From Brucella daejeonensis (GTDB lineage Bacteria > Pseudomonadota > Alphaproteobacteria > Rhizobiales > Rhizobiaceae), in contig NZ_JACIJG010000011.1 of the NCBI RefSeq assembly GCF_014199265.1, positions 1 through 64,000 on the forward strand: DNA of 64,000 nucleotides. Direction: 5' to 3'. Positions 25,871 to 34,471 of this stretch are shown here, piece by piece; the first letter of the stretch is position 1; each line of letters begins with the position of its first letter. Below the pieces are notes generated by a model. The model was not told the DNA's origin and searched no databases. It saw nothing but the letters and a program-made list of their open reading frames with translations. Position numbers and translations under genes: made by a program.

Positions 25871-26061
25871 AAATAAAACCTACAGAGAGCGCGTTGTTTT
25901 CAATTAATTATTAGTATTCGCTTATTTAATGCCTGTGTTTTTTAGGTGCCCGGCGGGTTTAAAACTTTAGAATCGTTCACTTGACTTTCCCTTCGCTTTG
26001 TATTTGCAGAGTAGGTTCGATTGGAAAGCACCGTTCCCGTTTTACCGATTAGGGCCCGTTC

Positions 26062-27219
26062 GTGAAGTTTGTTCCGCCGCTGGAAGTGCTGTTGTTTGCC
26101 GCGACGATGTTGAGCGTCTGGTTGCTCGACACGAAGCGCAGGCATCTTCTGCTTTTTGCCCTCGGCTTTGCCAGTTTCGCTACCGGCTTTCTGGTTTTGC
26201 AAGCGCCGCCGATCGGCACTATTGCCCTGTCGTCGCCCATTGCCTCGTCATGTCATTTTCTGGGTATGGTCCTGCTCTGCGAAGGCGTGATGCAGCGCAT
26301 GGGCGAACGCTATTCCCGTCTGGCGATCGTCGTCATAGGGCTTGGCCTCTTCTGCCCGATGGCCTATTTCATCGCGTCCGGAGCGACCTACCGTCAGGTC
26401 GCGTTCACGATCAATCTGGTGCTTGGCAGTCTTGTCTTCGTTCTCTGCATTCAGGCGCGCGCGCTCATGCATCGAAGCCTGATAGAGCGGGTCTTCTTTA
26501 TCGCTCTTGTCCTGCTTGCCATGCAGCTCTACGGACAGGCGATCTTTTCGCTCAATCTTTCGCGCGACATCGTGCGCCCGGCCGATTTCGCCCGGTCGGG
26601 CTTCTGGCAGGTTGTCCAGATATTCGGGGCTCTTGGAGGCGCGGTCGTCGGACTTCTCGTTCTCGCCGTCACCACATCGGACCTGATGAGGGAATTGCGG
26701 GACGAGCGTGATACCGATCCTCTCACCGGCGTTCTCAACCGGCGCGGCCTGGAACGTTGCTTTAAAGCGCGGAGGAGGGCTGGCTGCGGCGTGATCATCG
26801 CGGATATCGACCATTTCAAGTCGATCAACGACGAACTCGGACATACCGCAGGAGACCGGGTTCTGGTGGAGTTTGCCCGGATCTTGCAGGCGGCGGATGC
26901 GAGGATATGCTGCGTGGGCCGCGTGGGCGGTGAGGAATTCGTTCTCGTGGTCGAGGGCGACGCCGCTGCCTGCGAGTACATGGGCAAGCTGCTGTGCCGA
27001 CGCGTCGCCCGTCATGATTTCTCCGCATTGCCGGGAGGGCGTCACGTCACATCGAGTTTCGGCATCGCCATGGTGCGCGGCGGCGAGACCCTGTGGGAGA
27101 CCGTGGCGCGCGCCGACCTTGCCCTGATGCGCGTGAAACGGCGCGGGCGCAACCGCGTTGCCGTGGAAGGGCTGGAGTTTCCAAGCGCCATGCAGGGCAC
27201 CTATCTTCAAACTGCCTGA
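26062..27219 (+). CDS. Membrane diguanylate cyclase (GGDEF) with degenerate I-site
   Basis: 385 residues from a GTG start. The first 210 residues contain six to seven membrane helices without a recognised sensor name. The GGDEF domain follows: TDPLTGVLNRRGLERC, IIADIDHFKSINDELGHTAG, active site GRVGGEEF. GGEEF is catalytically competent in the family. The product-inhibition site (RxxD, five residues before the active motif) reads AxxC here, so feedback by c-di-GMP should be absent. Makes c-di-GMP, controlling motility, biofilm or envelope. Neighbours give no further hint. Confidence 0.9.
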   Translation: MKFVPPLEVLLFAATMLSVWLLDTKRRHLLLFALGFASFATGFLVLQAPPIGTIALSSPIASSCHFLGMVLLCEGVMQRMGERYSRLAIVVIGLGLFCPMAYFIASGATYRQVAFTINLVLGSLVFVLCIQARALMHRSLIERVFFIALVLLAMQLYGQAIFSLNLSRDIVRPADFARSGFWQVVQIFGALGGAVVGLLVLAVTTSDLMRELRDERDTDPLTGVLNRRGLERCFKARRRAGCGVIIADIDHFKSINDELGHTAGDRVLVEFARILQAADARICCVGRVGGEEFVLVVEGDAAACEYMGKLLCRRVARHDFSALPGGRHVTSSFGIAMVRGGETLWETVARADLALMRVKRRGRNRVAVEGLEFPSAMQGTYLQTA

Positions 27220-27421
27220 GAGCGGTTCCTGCTTTGACCAGGGCCACCCTGGAACTGCGTGGCCGCCCCGAATTCTTCACCCCGTAAAGGATTTGGTTAC
27301 CATAATTGACGATGCTGGAAGCGATCTTCCAGTCACTGCTTTGCATGTCGTGTTCGTCTTCTGCCGGACCAACATGCAAGGCGGTGCCCGCGAAGGTTAG
27401 GCTTTCATCGGGTATCGTATC

Positions 27422-28609
27422 ATGGCGTGTGTGACTGAAGTGTATGGCTGCGCGGCTTCGCGCGGCGGCATCAGGCTTCCTTCCGGCTTCAACGGTTTTG
27501 CGCGTTTTGCCGTTTTCGCGGCGGCCGGGCTGGTCGCGGGCGGCTGGATGATGGCCGCGCTCGGCACGCTTGAAACGGTCGTGCCGGCATTCGCTCCCCT
27601 CGCTCCGGTCTTGCGCCGCGCTCCGCTGGCAGCGCCGCAGGCACTGGCGATCGTCGATCACGCGATTGCGCCTGCGGGGAAGGCCCGGCAGAGCTTCATC
27701 AAGTCCTATACCGCCAGTTCGGCCTATTCCAACCTCGACTGGCGGCGTAACAGGAATGCCGGTGACGCGCCGATCATCGCCGAGATCGGCCCGGATTCCG
27801 TAATCGAGGACAAGCCGGTCGATACGGCTTCGCTGATCGAACTGCGCGCCGACCGCGTCCGCCGCAAAGAACCCGTCCCGGCGAAAGCCGGGGATACGGC
27901 AACGGTCGCAGCAGGCGATATGCTTGGCTATGCGCAATTGCCGACCGCTTCGCAGGCGGCGCTGGCCTTCAGCAAGATTACGCCCCTTTCGCGCGCGGAA
28001 GAAGCGGATGCGGCGGAAGAGCAAACGGACCGCGACCTGTTCGTGCCGGACGATGTGCCTCTTCCGGGTGTAAAGCCCGCAATGCGCCGCTTGCGACCGG
28101 AAACGAGGACCGAGCTTGCCTATGCGCCCGAAAGCGGTGCAACGGAAGATCCGCAGCCGGGGCTGTTCAGTCCGTTTCTCAATCAGGCTGCGCGCAGCAG
28201 GACCGCCGTCTACGACATTTCCGCAGCGACCGTCTATCTGCCGGGCGGTGAGCGTCTTGAAGCGCATTCCGGCCTTGGACAGATGCGCGATAATCCGCGC
28301 TATGCGAACCAGAAAAACCGTGGCCCCACGCCGCCGCATACCTATAATCTGCGTATGCGCGAAGCGCTGTTCCACGGCGTGGAGGCGATCCGCCTGACGC
28401 CCGCCGATGGCAAGAATCGTTATAACCGCGACGGACTTCTGGCGCATACTTTCATGCTCGGGCGCCGGGGCGATTCCAATGGCTGTGTCGTGTTCAAGAA
28501 TTATGCCCGCTTCCTGCGCGCCTTCAAGCGCGGCGAGTTCAACAAGCTCGTCGTGGTGGGGCGGATGCCGACCTCATCCGGCACAGCGCGGATCGCATCG
28601 CTTTTCTGA
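27422..28609 (+). CDS. Membrane-anchored DUF2778 (Tlde1-type L,D-transpeptidase-like) protein
   Basis: 395 residues. One membrane helix (about 26-50) is followed by a long, charged, low-complexity linker to about residue 240, then a C-terminal DUF2778 domain: RTAVYDISAATVYLPGGERL, PPHTYNLRMREALFHGVEAIRL, and the catalytic-like HTFMLGRRGDSNGCVVF with His342 and Cys355. DUF2778 includes the Tlde1 effectors, which have L,D-transpeptidase/carboxypeptidase fold and act on peptidoglycan. Predicted periplasmic face. No immunity gene or type VI cluster is adjacent, so a housekeeping cell-wall role is at least as likely as toxin. Confidence 0.82.
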   Translation: MACVTEVYGCAASRGGIRLPSGFNGFARFAVFAAAGLVAGGWMMAALGTLETVVPAFAPLAPVLRRAPLAAPQALAIVDHAIAPAGKARQSFIKSYTASSAYSNLDWRRNRNAGDAPIIAEIGPDSVIEDKPVDTASLIELRADRVRRKEPVPAKAGDTATVAAGDMLGYAQLPTASQAALAFSKITPLSRAEEADAAEEQTDRDLFVPDDVPLPGVKPAMRRLRPETRTELAYAPESGATEDPQPGLFSPFLNQAARSRTAVYDISAATVYLPGGERLEAHSGLGQMRDNPRYANQKNRGPTPPHTYNLRMREALFHGVEAIRLTPADGKNRYNRDGLLAHTFMLGRRGDSNGCVVFKNYARFLRAFKRGEFNKLVVVGRMPTSSGTARIASLF

Positions 28610-28713
28610 CGGACAAAAGCACTGGCCATTTCGCCGACAGATGGAAACTGTTGGTGTCGCGTCAATGCCGTGAGCACGAGACAGGCTTGTAGCGGGGAAG
28701 ATAGAGGATCAAA

Positions 28714-28803
28714 TGGCGGAGAGAGAGGGATTCGAACCCTCGATACGGTTTCCCGTATACACGCGTTCCAGGCGTGCGCCTTCAACCACTCGGCCACCTC
28801 TCC
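28714..28803 (-). tRNA. tRNA-Ser (GGA)
   Basis: A 90-nt class II tRNA with a long variable arm and encoded CCA on the minus strand. The acceptor stem is GGAGAGG with matching 3' CTCTCCG, the anticodon loop CTGGAAC gives GGA, and the T arm contains GGTTCGAATCC. Confidence 0.95.
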
Positions 28804-29175
28804 GTCTGCCTTGCTGTCGGGGAACCGCATTCGCGGTAAAAACTGACTGCAAACGTGACACCGCTTTCAGACAGGCGCTGGTTAGTCGCCAACTAGCGGG
28901 TGCGGCGCGCAATATAGCCAGAATACGCATATGTTCAACAGCTATTTGCAAGTTTTTGCGACTAAATCATAAAGCCTGTGCAAACAGGTATTTTTCCGCT
29001 TTAACTAATTGAAAATAAAAGGGTTTATTTCACTCCCGCAAATGTGCGTCAGTCCGGCTTTGAGCCGAACCGCCTCTCCATGCTATGCTTTCGCCACATC
29101 CAGGAGACAAATCCTCGGACGGTCGGGCAGGAATCCGGCGTTCGAAGCGGGACAGGAAAGGCCGGGCAGAGAATC
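28804..29175. other. Gap without a recognisable gene
   Basis: These 372 bases are the presumed promoter region of the tRNA-Ser gene (minus strand) and of the small membrane protein at 29176. Only a weak hairpin CCTGT/ACAGG followed by TATTTTT (28975-28994) stands out. I see nothing else. Confidence 0.5.
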
Positions 29176-29499
29176 GTGATCCGATTTGTATTGCGTAGTT
29201 TTGCGGTTGTTTTTCTGGCGCTGGCCGTGATCTTCGCGGTCCTCGATGGTGCGCGTTCAGTGGGCGCATCGCAATTCGTTGCCAAGCCGCTTCTCGCCAT
29301 GTGGTCGCGCAATGCGCCCGAAACGCTGGCCGATGCTCAAGCGCTGGTGACACACCATATAGGGGAAGGCATCTGGAATTCCGTCTGCATTCCCGCACTT
29401 GGAGCGCCGGGCTGGGTTTTCTTCGGCGTACTTGCGCTTTTCTTCTATGCCATGGGCCATCGCCGGGAGCGCCCCTTGGGACGCTTTACCGCCCGATAA
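29176..29499 (+). CDS. Small two-helix membrane protein, unknown function
   Basis: 107 residues from a GTG start. A hydrophobic segment spans about residues 5-25 (RSFAVVFLALAVIFAVLDGA) and a second about 80-97 (GWVFFGVLALFFYAMG), ending in a basic tail RRERPLG. The loop between them contains ADAQALVTHHIGEGIWN. I do not recognise a family. It stands alone between tRNA-Ser and slyX; the start is uncertain because upstream in-frame sequence is also open. Confidence 0.65.
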   Translation: MIRFVLRSFAVVFLALAVIFAVLDGARSVGASQFVAKPLLAMWSRNAPETLADAQALVTHHIGEGIWNSVCIPALGAPGWVFFGVLALFFYAMGHRRERPLGRFTAR

Positions 29500-29591
29500 T
29501 CAGGAGTGCATCATCAAAGGCGTCCGTGGTTCCATTCCGCACAGATAGGCACGAGGCCGAGGCACCTGGCGAGGGAAATCTCAAGCATGGC

Positions 29592-29798
29592 TCACCAGTG
29601 GGGCGGTTTGGTGACCGGAACTTGCGGCGCTGTCTGTTCTTCCAGCTCCAGAAACCTGTCGGTCAATGCGCTGAGCTTCTTGGAAAGCCGGTCGATGGTC
29701 TTCCACTGTTCGGCCAGGACGGACGATAATTCATCAATTGTCTTTTCCTGTTCGGCGACACGGATTTCCAGCTCGATCAGGCGTTTTTCCATAGGCAT
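29592..29798 (-). CDS. slyX: SlyX family protein
   Basis: 68 residues from the ATG at 29798. A short coiled coil with the SlyX pattern: EKRLIELEIRVAEQEKTIDE, LSSVLAEQWKTIDRLSKKL, and the conserved C-terminal PPHW. Function unknown despite wide conservation. It lies 70 bases downstream of upp in the same orientation and could be cotranscribed. Confidence 0.85.
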   Translation of the reverse strand: MPMEKRLIELEIRVAEQEKTIDELSSVLAEQWKTIDRLSKKLSALTDRFLELEEQTAPQVPVTKPPHW

Positions 29799-29867
29799 GG
29801 CCGTGGTTCCTTGCAAGGAAGGTGGAAGCGGCAGGCCGGGATGGCGCCCTGCCGCTCCGCTGTCTGG

Positions 29868-30494
29868 TTATTTCGTGCCGTACATGCGGTCGCCCGCATC
29901 GCCGAGGCCGGGGACGATATAGCCCTTCTCGTCGAGGCGTTCGTCGATGGCCGCCGTGAAGACATCCACATCCGGGTGCGCCTTGGTGAAGCGTTCGATG
30001 CCTTCGGGCGCGGCCAGCAGGCAGAGGAAACGGATATTGGTCGCGCCGCGTTCCTTCAGCTTGTCGATTGCCGCAATGGCCGAATGGCCGGTGGCGAGCA
30101 TCGGGTCGACGACGATGACGAGGCGATTGACGATATCTTCCGGCGCCTTGAAGTAATATTCGATCGGCTGAAGCGTATTGTGATCGCGGTAGAGGCCGAT
30201 ATGGGCGACGCGCGCCGCGGGCACCAGATCAAGCATGCCTTCCAGAAGCCCGTTGCCCGCGCGCAGGATGGAGGCGAAGACCAGCTTCTTGCCTTCGAGC
30301 ACCGGCGCGTCCATCGGCATCAGCGGCGTCTCGATCGGCATCGTGGTCAGTTCGAGGTTGCGGGTCACTTCATAGCAGAGCAGCAGCGAGATTTCCTTCA
30401 GCAGCCGCCGGAAGCTGGCCGTGGACGTTTCCTTCTTGCGCATGATGGTAAGCTTGTGCTGGACAAGCGGATGGCTGACGACTGTAACGCCCAT
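29868..30494 (-). CDS. upp: Uracil phosphoribosyltransferase
   Basis: 208 residues, the usual length. The PRPP site [38 protein letters not shown], and the uracil-binding end with [17 protein letters not shown] identify UPRTase. Converts uracil and PRPP to UMP in pyrimidine salvage (cytosol). The start [15 protein letters not shown] matches the family. Confidence 0.97.
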   Translation of the reverse strand: MGVTVVSHPLVQHKLTIMRKKETSTASFRRLLKEISLLLCYEVTRNLELTTMPIETPLMPMDAPVLEGKKLVFASILRAGNGLLEGMLDLVPAARVAHIGLYRDHNTLQPIEYYFKAPEDIVNRLVIVVDPMLATGHSAIAAIDKLKERGATNIRFLCLLAAPEGIERFTKAHPDVDVFTAAIDERLDEKGYIVPGLGDAGDRMYGTK

Positions 30495-30525
30495 GATCTC
30501 TCCACTTTTCTTGTTATCGTTTAGC

Positions 30526-30632
30526 CTAGAGCGGTTCCGGTTATAATGGAATGGTTGGAACCGCTCTATTCATTTGTTTATCGCATTATCCGACGCAAAA
30601 CCGCTTCGCACTTTTGCTGGAAATGCTCTAAC
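30526..30632. repeat. RIME-like intergenic element, copy 2
   Basis: Starts with a palindrome TAGAGCGGTTCC/GGAACCGCTCTA. The right half contains ACGCAAAACCGCTTCGCAC and ends AAATGCTCTA. Same two-part plan as the copy at 5684-5786. It lies upstream of upp, in the divergent region towards ubiE. Confidence 0.7.
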
Positions 30633-30847
30633 GGCACATTGCGCCGGAGAAAACGCGTGGCCGGGCCCACGCGCACAATTTTCTATCTCTTCGACCATTT
30701 TTATGCCGAGCGCAAGCCGCGATCACAAATGGTGCACCATCACAAAAAGGCTGATGGCGGCGGTCTGTGCTTGTATCGTTCGGCACAAGCTTTATATGCA
30801 TGAATGCAAAACGTTTTCGTCATAAACCTCGAAAAGCAGGATGAGCT

Positions 30848-31639
30848 ATGAGCCAGCAGAACGGCAATGCGGACCGCGTGGGCGCGCAAGGTGGCATGGA
30901 GCATTCTTTCGGCTTCAAGGCGGTCGACGAAAGCGAAAAGCAGGGGCTGGTCAACGACGTTTTCCATAAGGTCGCCGACAAATATGACGTGATGAACGAT
31001 CTCATGTCGGCGGGTATGCATCGCGTCTGGAAAGACGCGATGATTGCATGGCTGGCGCCGTCGAAACGTCCGGGCTGGACTTCGCTCGATGTCGCGGGCG
31101 GTACGGGCGACATTGCGTTTCGCATTGTCGAGGCATCGGGCAAACAGGCTCATGTCACCATTCTCGACATTAACGGCTCGATGTTGGGTGTCGGTCGCGA
31201 ACGCGCCGTCAAGAAGGGCCTTGCCGACAATCTCGAATTCGTCGAAGCCAATGCCGAGGAACTGCCTTTCGAGGATAACAGTTTCGATGCCTACACGATT
31301 GCCTTCGGCATCCGCAATGTGCCGCATATCGACAGGGCGTTGTCGGAGGCCTATCGCGTTTTGAAGCCGGGCGGGCGCTTTCTGTGCCTTGAATTCTCCG
31401 AGGTCGAATTGCCGATCCTCGACAAGGTCTATGACCAGTGGTCGTTCCATGCCATTCCGCGTATCGGCAAGATGATCACGGGCGATGCCGATTCCTACAG
31501 CTATCTGGTCGAATCGATCCGCAAATTTCCAAAGCAGCAGGATTTCGCCGCGATGATCGAGAAAGCCGGTTTCGAGCGCGTCAGTTATCGCAATTTCACC
31601 GGCGGTATCGCCGCGCTCCATTCGGGCTGGAAGCTCTAG
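30848..31639 (+). CDS. ubiE: Ubiquinone/menaquinone biosynthesis C-methyltransferase UbiE
   Basis: 263 residues. SAM-dependent methyltransferase with the UbiE signatures [34 protein letters not shown] (SAM motif I) and [20 protein letters not shown], and the C-terminal [14 protein letters not shown]. Methylates the demethoxy-benzoquinol ring of ubiquinone. First of three coenzyme genes (ubiE, ubiB, coaBC) separated by 3 and 30 bases, likely one operon. Confidence 0.97.
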   Translation: MSQQNGNADRVGAQGGMEHSFGFKAVDESEKQGLVNDVFHKVADKYDVMNDLMSAGMHRVWKDAMIAWLAPSKRPGWTSLDVAGGTGDIAFRIVEASGKQAHVTILDINGSMLGVGRERAVKKGLADNLEFVEANAEELPFEDNSFDAYTIAFGIRNVPHIDRALSEAYRVLKPGGRFLCLEFSEVELPILDKVYDQWSFHAIPRIGKMITGDADSYSYLVESIRKFPKQQDFAAMIEKAGFERVSYRNFTGGIAALHSGWKL

Positions 31640-31642
31640 CAT

Positions 31643-33226
31643 ATGAGCAATCTTTCCGCCGCTTTCCGGCTGATGCGGGCCGGGTGGGTTTTGACACGCG
31701 AGGGCGTTATCAGCGCGCTTCCGGTCGAAGGACTTTCCGGCCTTCCGGCTTTCGGGCACAAGGTGGCGGGTCTTTTGGCGCGTCCGCGCGCGTGGCAGAT
31801 GCAGCGCTCCGAGCGCATGTCGCGGGCCATGAACAAGCTTGGACCGTCCTATGTGAAGCTCGGTCAGTTTCTGGCCACAAGGCCCGATATTGTCGGGCGC
31901 GATGTCGCTGGCGATCTGGAGCTTTTGCAGGATCGGCTCGATTTCTTTCCGCAAGCCGATGCGGTTGCGGCCATCGAAGGTTCGCTTGGCCGCAAGATAG
32001 ACGACCTTTATGCGCGTTTCGATGCGCCGATAGCCGCCGCTTCGATGGCGCAGGTGCATCCGGCGGAAATATTGAAGAACGGGAAGCCTGAAAAGGTTGC
32101 GGTCAAGGTGATCCGGCCCGGCGTACGCCAGCGTTTTACCCGCGATCTCGAAGGTTTCTACATGGTCGCGCGGATGCAGGAGCGCCATGTTCCCTTCGCC
32201 CGGCGCCTGCGCCCGGTTCAGGTTGTCGAGACGCTCCAGCAGACTACGCGTATCGAGATGGATCTGCGGCTTGAGGCCGCTGCACTGTCCGAGATCGCCG
32301 AGAATATCAAGGACGACAAAGGTTTCCGTGTTCCAAACGTCGATTGGGAGCGTACGGGCCGCGATGTGCTGACGCTCGAATGGATCGACGGCATCAAGAT
32401 GTCGGATATTTCCGCGCTTGAGGCTGCCGGTTTTGATCTCAAGAAACTGGCCGAAACGCTGATCCAGTCCTTCCTGCGGCATACGCTGCGCGACGGTTTT
32501 TTCCATGCGGATATGCATCCGGGCAATCTGTTTGTCGATCCTCAGGGGCTGATCGTCGCGGTCGATTTTGGCATTACCGGACGTCTCAACAAGCAGCAGC
32601 GGCGTTTTCTGGCCGAAATTCTCTATGGCTTCATTACGCGCGACTATATGCGCGTCGCCGAAGTGCATTTCGAGGCGGGCTATGTGCCGCACACGCATGA
32701 TGTGGCGAGTTTCGCGCAGGCTATCCGCGCCATTGGCGAGCCGATCCACGGCCAGCCCGCCGAAACCATTTCGATGGCCAAGCTGCTGACGCTGCTTTTC
32801 GAAGTGACCGAGCTTTTCGATATGGAAACCCGGCCAGAGTTGCTGATGCTGCAAAAAACCATGGTTGTGGTGGAAGGCGTGTCGCGCACGCTCGATCCAC
32901 ATTTCAATATGTGGAAGGCGGCGGAACCGGTCGTGGGCGACTGGATTGCCAAAAATCTCGGGCCGCAGGGCATGTTGCTGGATGCGAAAGACAGCGCCTA
33001 TTCGCTGCTGCACTTCACCCGCAAGACGCCGGAACTGGTGGCGCGTGTCGATCGTGTTTCGGTTGCGCTGGACGATATGGCCGCAAATGGTTTGCGTTTC
33101 GATGCAGCGACGGCGGAAGCCATCGGGCGGGCCGAAGCGCGTCATTCGCGCTGGGGCCGCATCGCGCAGGGCGTGATTGCGATTGCACTCGCAGCAATAG
33201 CGATCAAGCTCTATATCTGGCTGTGA
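31643..33226 (+). CDS. ubiB: Ubiquinone biosynthesis kinase-like protein UbiB
   Basis: 527 residues of the ABC1/ADCK/UbiB family. The KxGQ motif is in GPSYVKLGQFLATRPD, the Ala-rich loop in APIAAASMAQVHPAE, the invariant Lys in VAVKVIRPG, and later HADMHPGNLFVD and VAVDFGITGRL (metal-binding DFG). One C-terminal membrane anchor (about 505-525). An atypical ATPase needed for ubiquinone assembly at the membrane. Starts three bases after ubiE. Confidence 0.96.
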   Translation: MSNLSAAFRLMRAGWVLTREGVISALPVEGLSGLPAFGHKVAGLLARPRAWQMQRSERMSRAMNKLGPSYVKLGQFLATRPDIVGRDVAGDLELLQDRLDFFPQADAVAAIEGSLGRKIDDLYARFDAPIAAASMAQVHPAEILKNGKPEKVAVKVIRPGVRQRFTRDLEGFYMVARMQERHVPFARRLRPVQVVETLQQTTRIEMDLRLEAAALSEIAENIKDDKGFRVPNVDWERTGRDVLTLEWIDGIKMSDISALEAAGFDLKKLAETLIQSFLRHTLRDGFFHADMHPGNLFVDPQGLIVAVDFGITGRLNKQQRRFLAEILYGFITRDYMRVAEVHFEAGYVPHTHDVASFAQAIRAIGEPIHGQPAETISMAKLLTLLFEVTELFDMETRPELLMLQKTMVVVEGVSRTLDPHFNMWKAAEPVVGDWIAKNLGPQGMLLDAKDSAYSLLHFTRKTPELVARVDRVSVALDDMAANGLRFDAATAEAIGRAEARHSRWGRIAQGVIAIALAAIAIKLYIWL

Positions 33227-33256
33227 AACTATTCTCTTTTGAGAGGTCGGCGACAC

Positions 33257-34471
33257 ATGGCATTGCTGGACGGTAAGCGCATCCTTCTCATCATTGGCGG
33301 CGGCATCGCCGCCTACAAGACGCCGGATCTTATCCGCCGCCTGCGCGAGCGTGGCGCGAAGGTGCGCCCACTGATGACGGCGGCGGCACAGCAATTCGTG
33401 ACGCCTCTGACCATTGGCGCGGTTTCTGCCGATCATGTTTTCACCGATCTTTTCTCACGCGAAGACGAGCAGGATGTCGGGCATATCCGGTTGGCTCGCG
33501 ATGCCGACCTGATTGTCGTCGCGCCCGCAACCGCCGACCTGATGGGTAAAGTGGCGCATGGTCTGGCCGACGATCTGGCGAGCGCCGTGCTTCTTGCGCG
33601 CAAAATCCCGGTCTTGATCGCGCCGGCCATGAACCCGGCCATGTGGGACAATCCGGCGACAAAGCGCAACCGCCAGACATTGGTGCAGGACGGCGTGCAT
33701 TTCATCGGCCCTGAAAAGGGCGAGATGGCGGAAGGCGGCGAGGCGGGAACAGGCCGCATGAGCGAGCCGCTGGCGATTGTCGCGGCCATTGAAAACCTGC
33801 TTGATGCCGGTGCGAAGCCGCTTGCGGGCAAGCGCATCGTGATGACCTCCGGCCCGACGCATGAACCGATTGATCCGGTGCGCTATATCGCCAACCGCTC
33901 GTCGGGCAAGCAGGGTCATGCCATTGCGGCAGCACTCGCCAAGCTTGGCGCGACGGTGCATCTGGTGTCCGGCCCCGTAACTATTCCCGATCCCGAAGGC
34001 GTCGATGTGATCCACGTCGAGACGGCGCGTGAAATGCAGGCCGCTATTGAAAGCAAGCTTCCTGCCGATGCGGCGGTGATGGTCGCAGCCGTCGCCGACT
34101 GGCGCACGGAAAGTGCGGCAGACCAGAAAATCAAGAAAAAGCCCGGTGAAGGCGCGCCGACGCTTTCCATGGTCGAGAACCCGGATATTCTGGCGGGCGT
34201 CGGCCATAGCGCCAGGCGCCCCGGCCTTGTGGTGGGCTTTGCGGCGGAAACGCAAGATGTGAGCGAAAACGCGAGAGCCAAGCTTGAGAAAAAGGGCGCT
34301 GACTGGATCGTCGCCAATGATGTGTCCGGTGACGTCATGGGCGGCGACCGCAATTCTGTGCGTATCCTCAGCCGATCCGGCATCGAAGATTGGCCGGAAA
34401 TGAGCAAGGAACAGGTGGCCGAAAAGCTGGCGGAAAAGATTGCCGCCAGACTTCTGGATCAGAACGCCTGA
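33257..34471 (+). CDS. coaBC: Bifunctional phosphopantothenoylcysteine decarboxylase/ligase CoaBC
   Basis: 404 residues from ATG 33257 (GAGAGG upstream). The N-terminal CoaC flavoprotein has IIGGGIAAYKTPDLIRRLRE and the substrate motif PAMNPAMWDNPATKRN. The C-terminal CoaB ligase has MTSGPTHEPIDPVRYIANRS and SGKQGHAIAAALAKLGA, followed by AAVADWR and VGFAAET. Two consecutive steps of coenzyme A synthesis. Its TGA abuts the reverse-strand stop of prfC with no spacer. Confidence 0.97.
   Translation: MALLDGKRILLIIGGGIAAYKTPDLIRRLRERGAKVRPLMTAAAQQFVTPLTIGAVSADHVFTDLFSREDEQDVGHIRLARDADLIVVAPATADLMGKVAHGLADDLASAVLLARKIPVLIAPAMNPAMWDNPATKRNRQTLVQDGVHFIGPEKGEMAEGGEAGTGRMSEPLAIVAAIENLLDAGAKPLAGKRIVMTSGPTHEPIDPVRYIANRSSGKQGHAIAAALAKLGATVHLVSGPVTIPDPEGVDVIHVETAREMQAAIESKLPADAAVMVAAVADWRTESAADQKIKKKPGEGAPTLSMVENPDILAGVGHSARRPGLVVGFAAETQDVSENARAKLEKKGADWIVANDVSGDVMGGDRNSVRILSRSGIEDWPEMSKEQVAEKLAEKIAARLLDQNA

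Noticed and set aside
30740..33436. 898-codon minus-strand frame opposite ubiE and ubiB
   Set aside because: Antisense to two clearly recognised genes; no domain visible.
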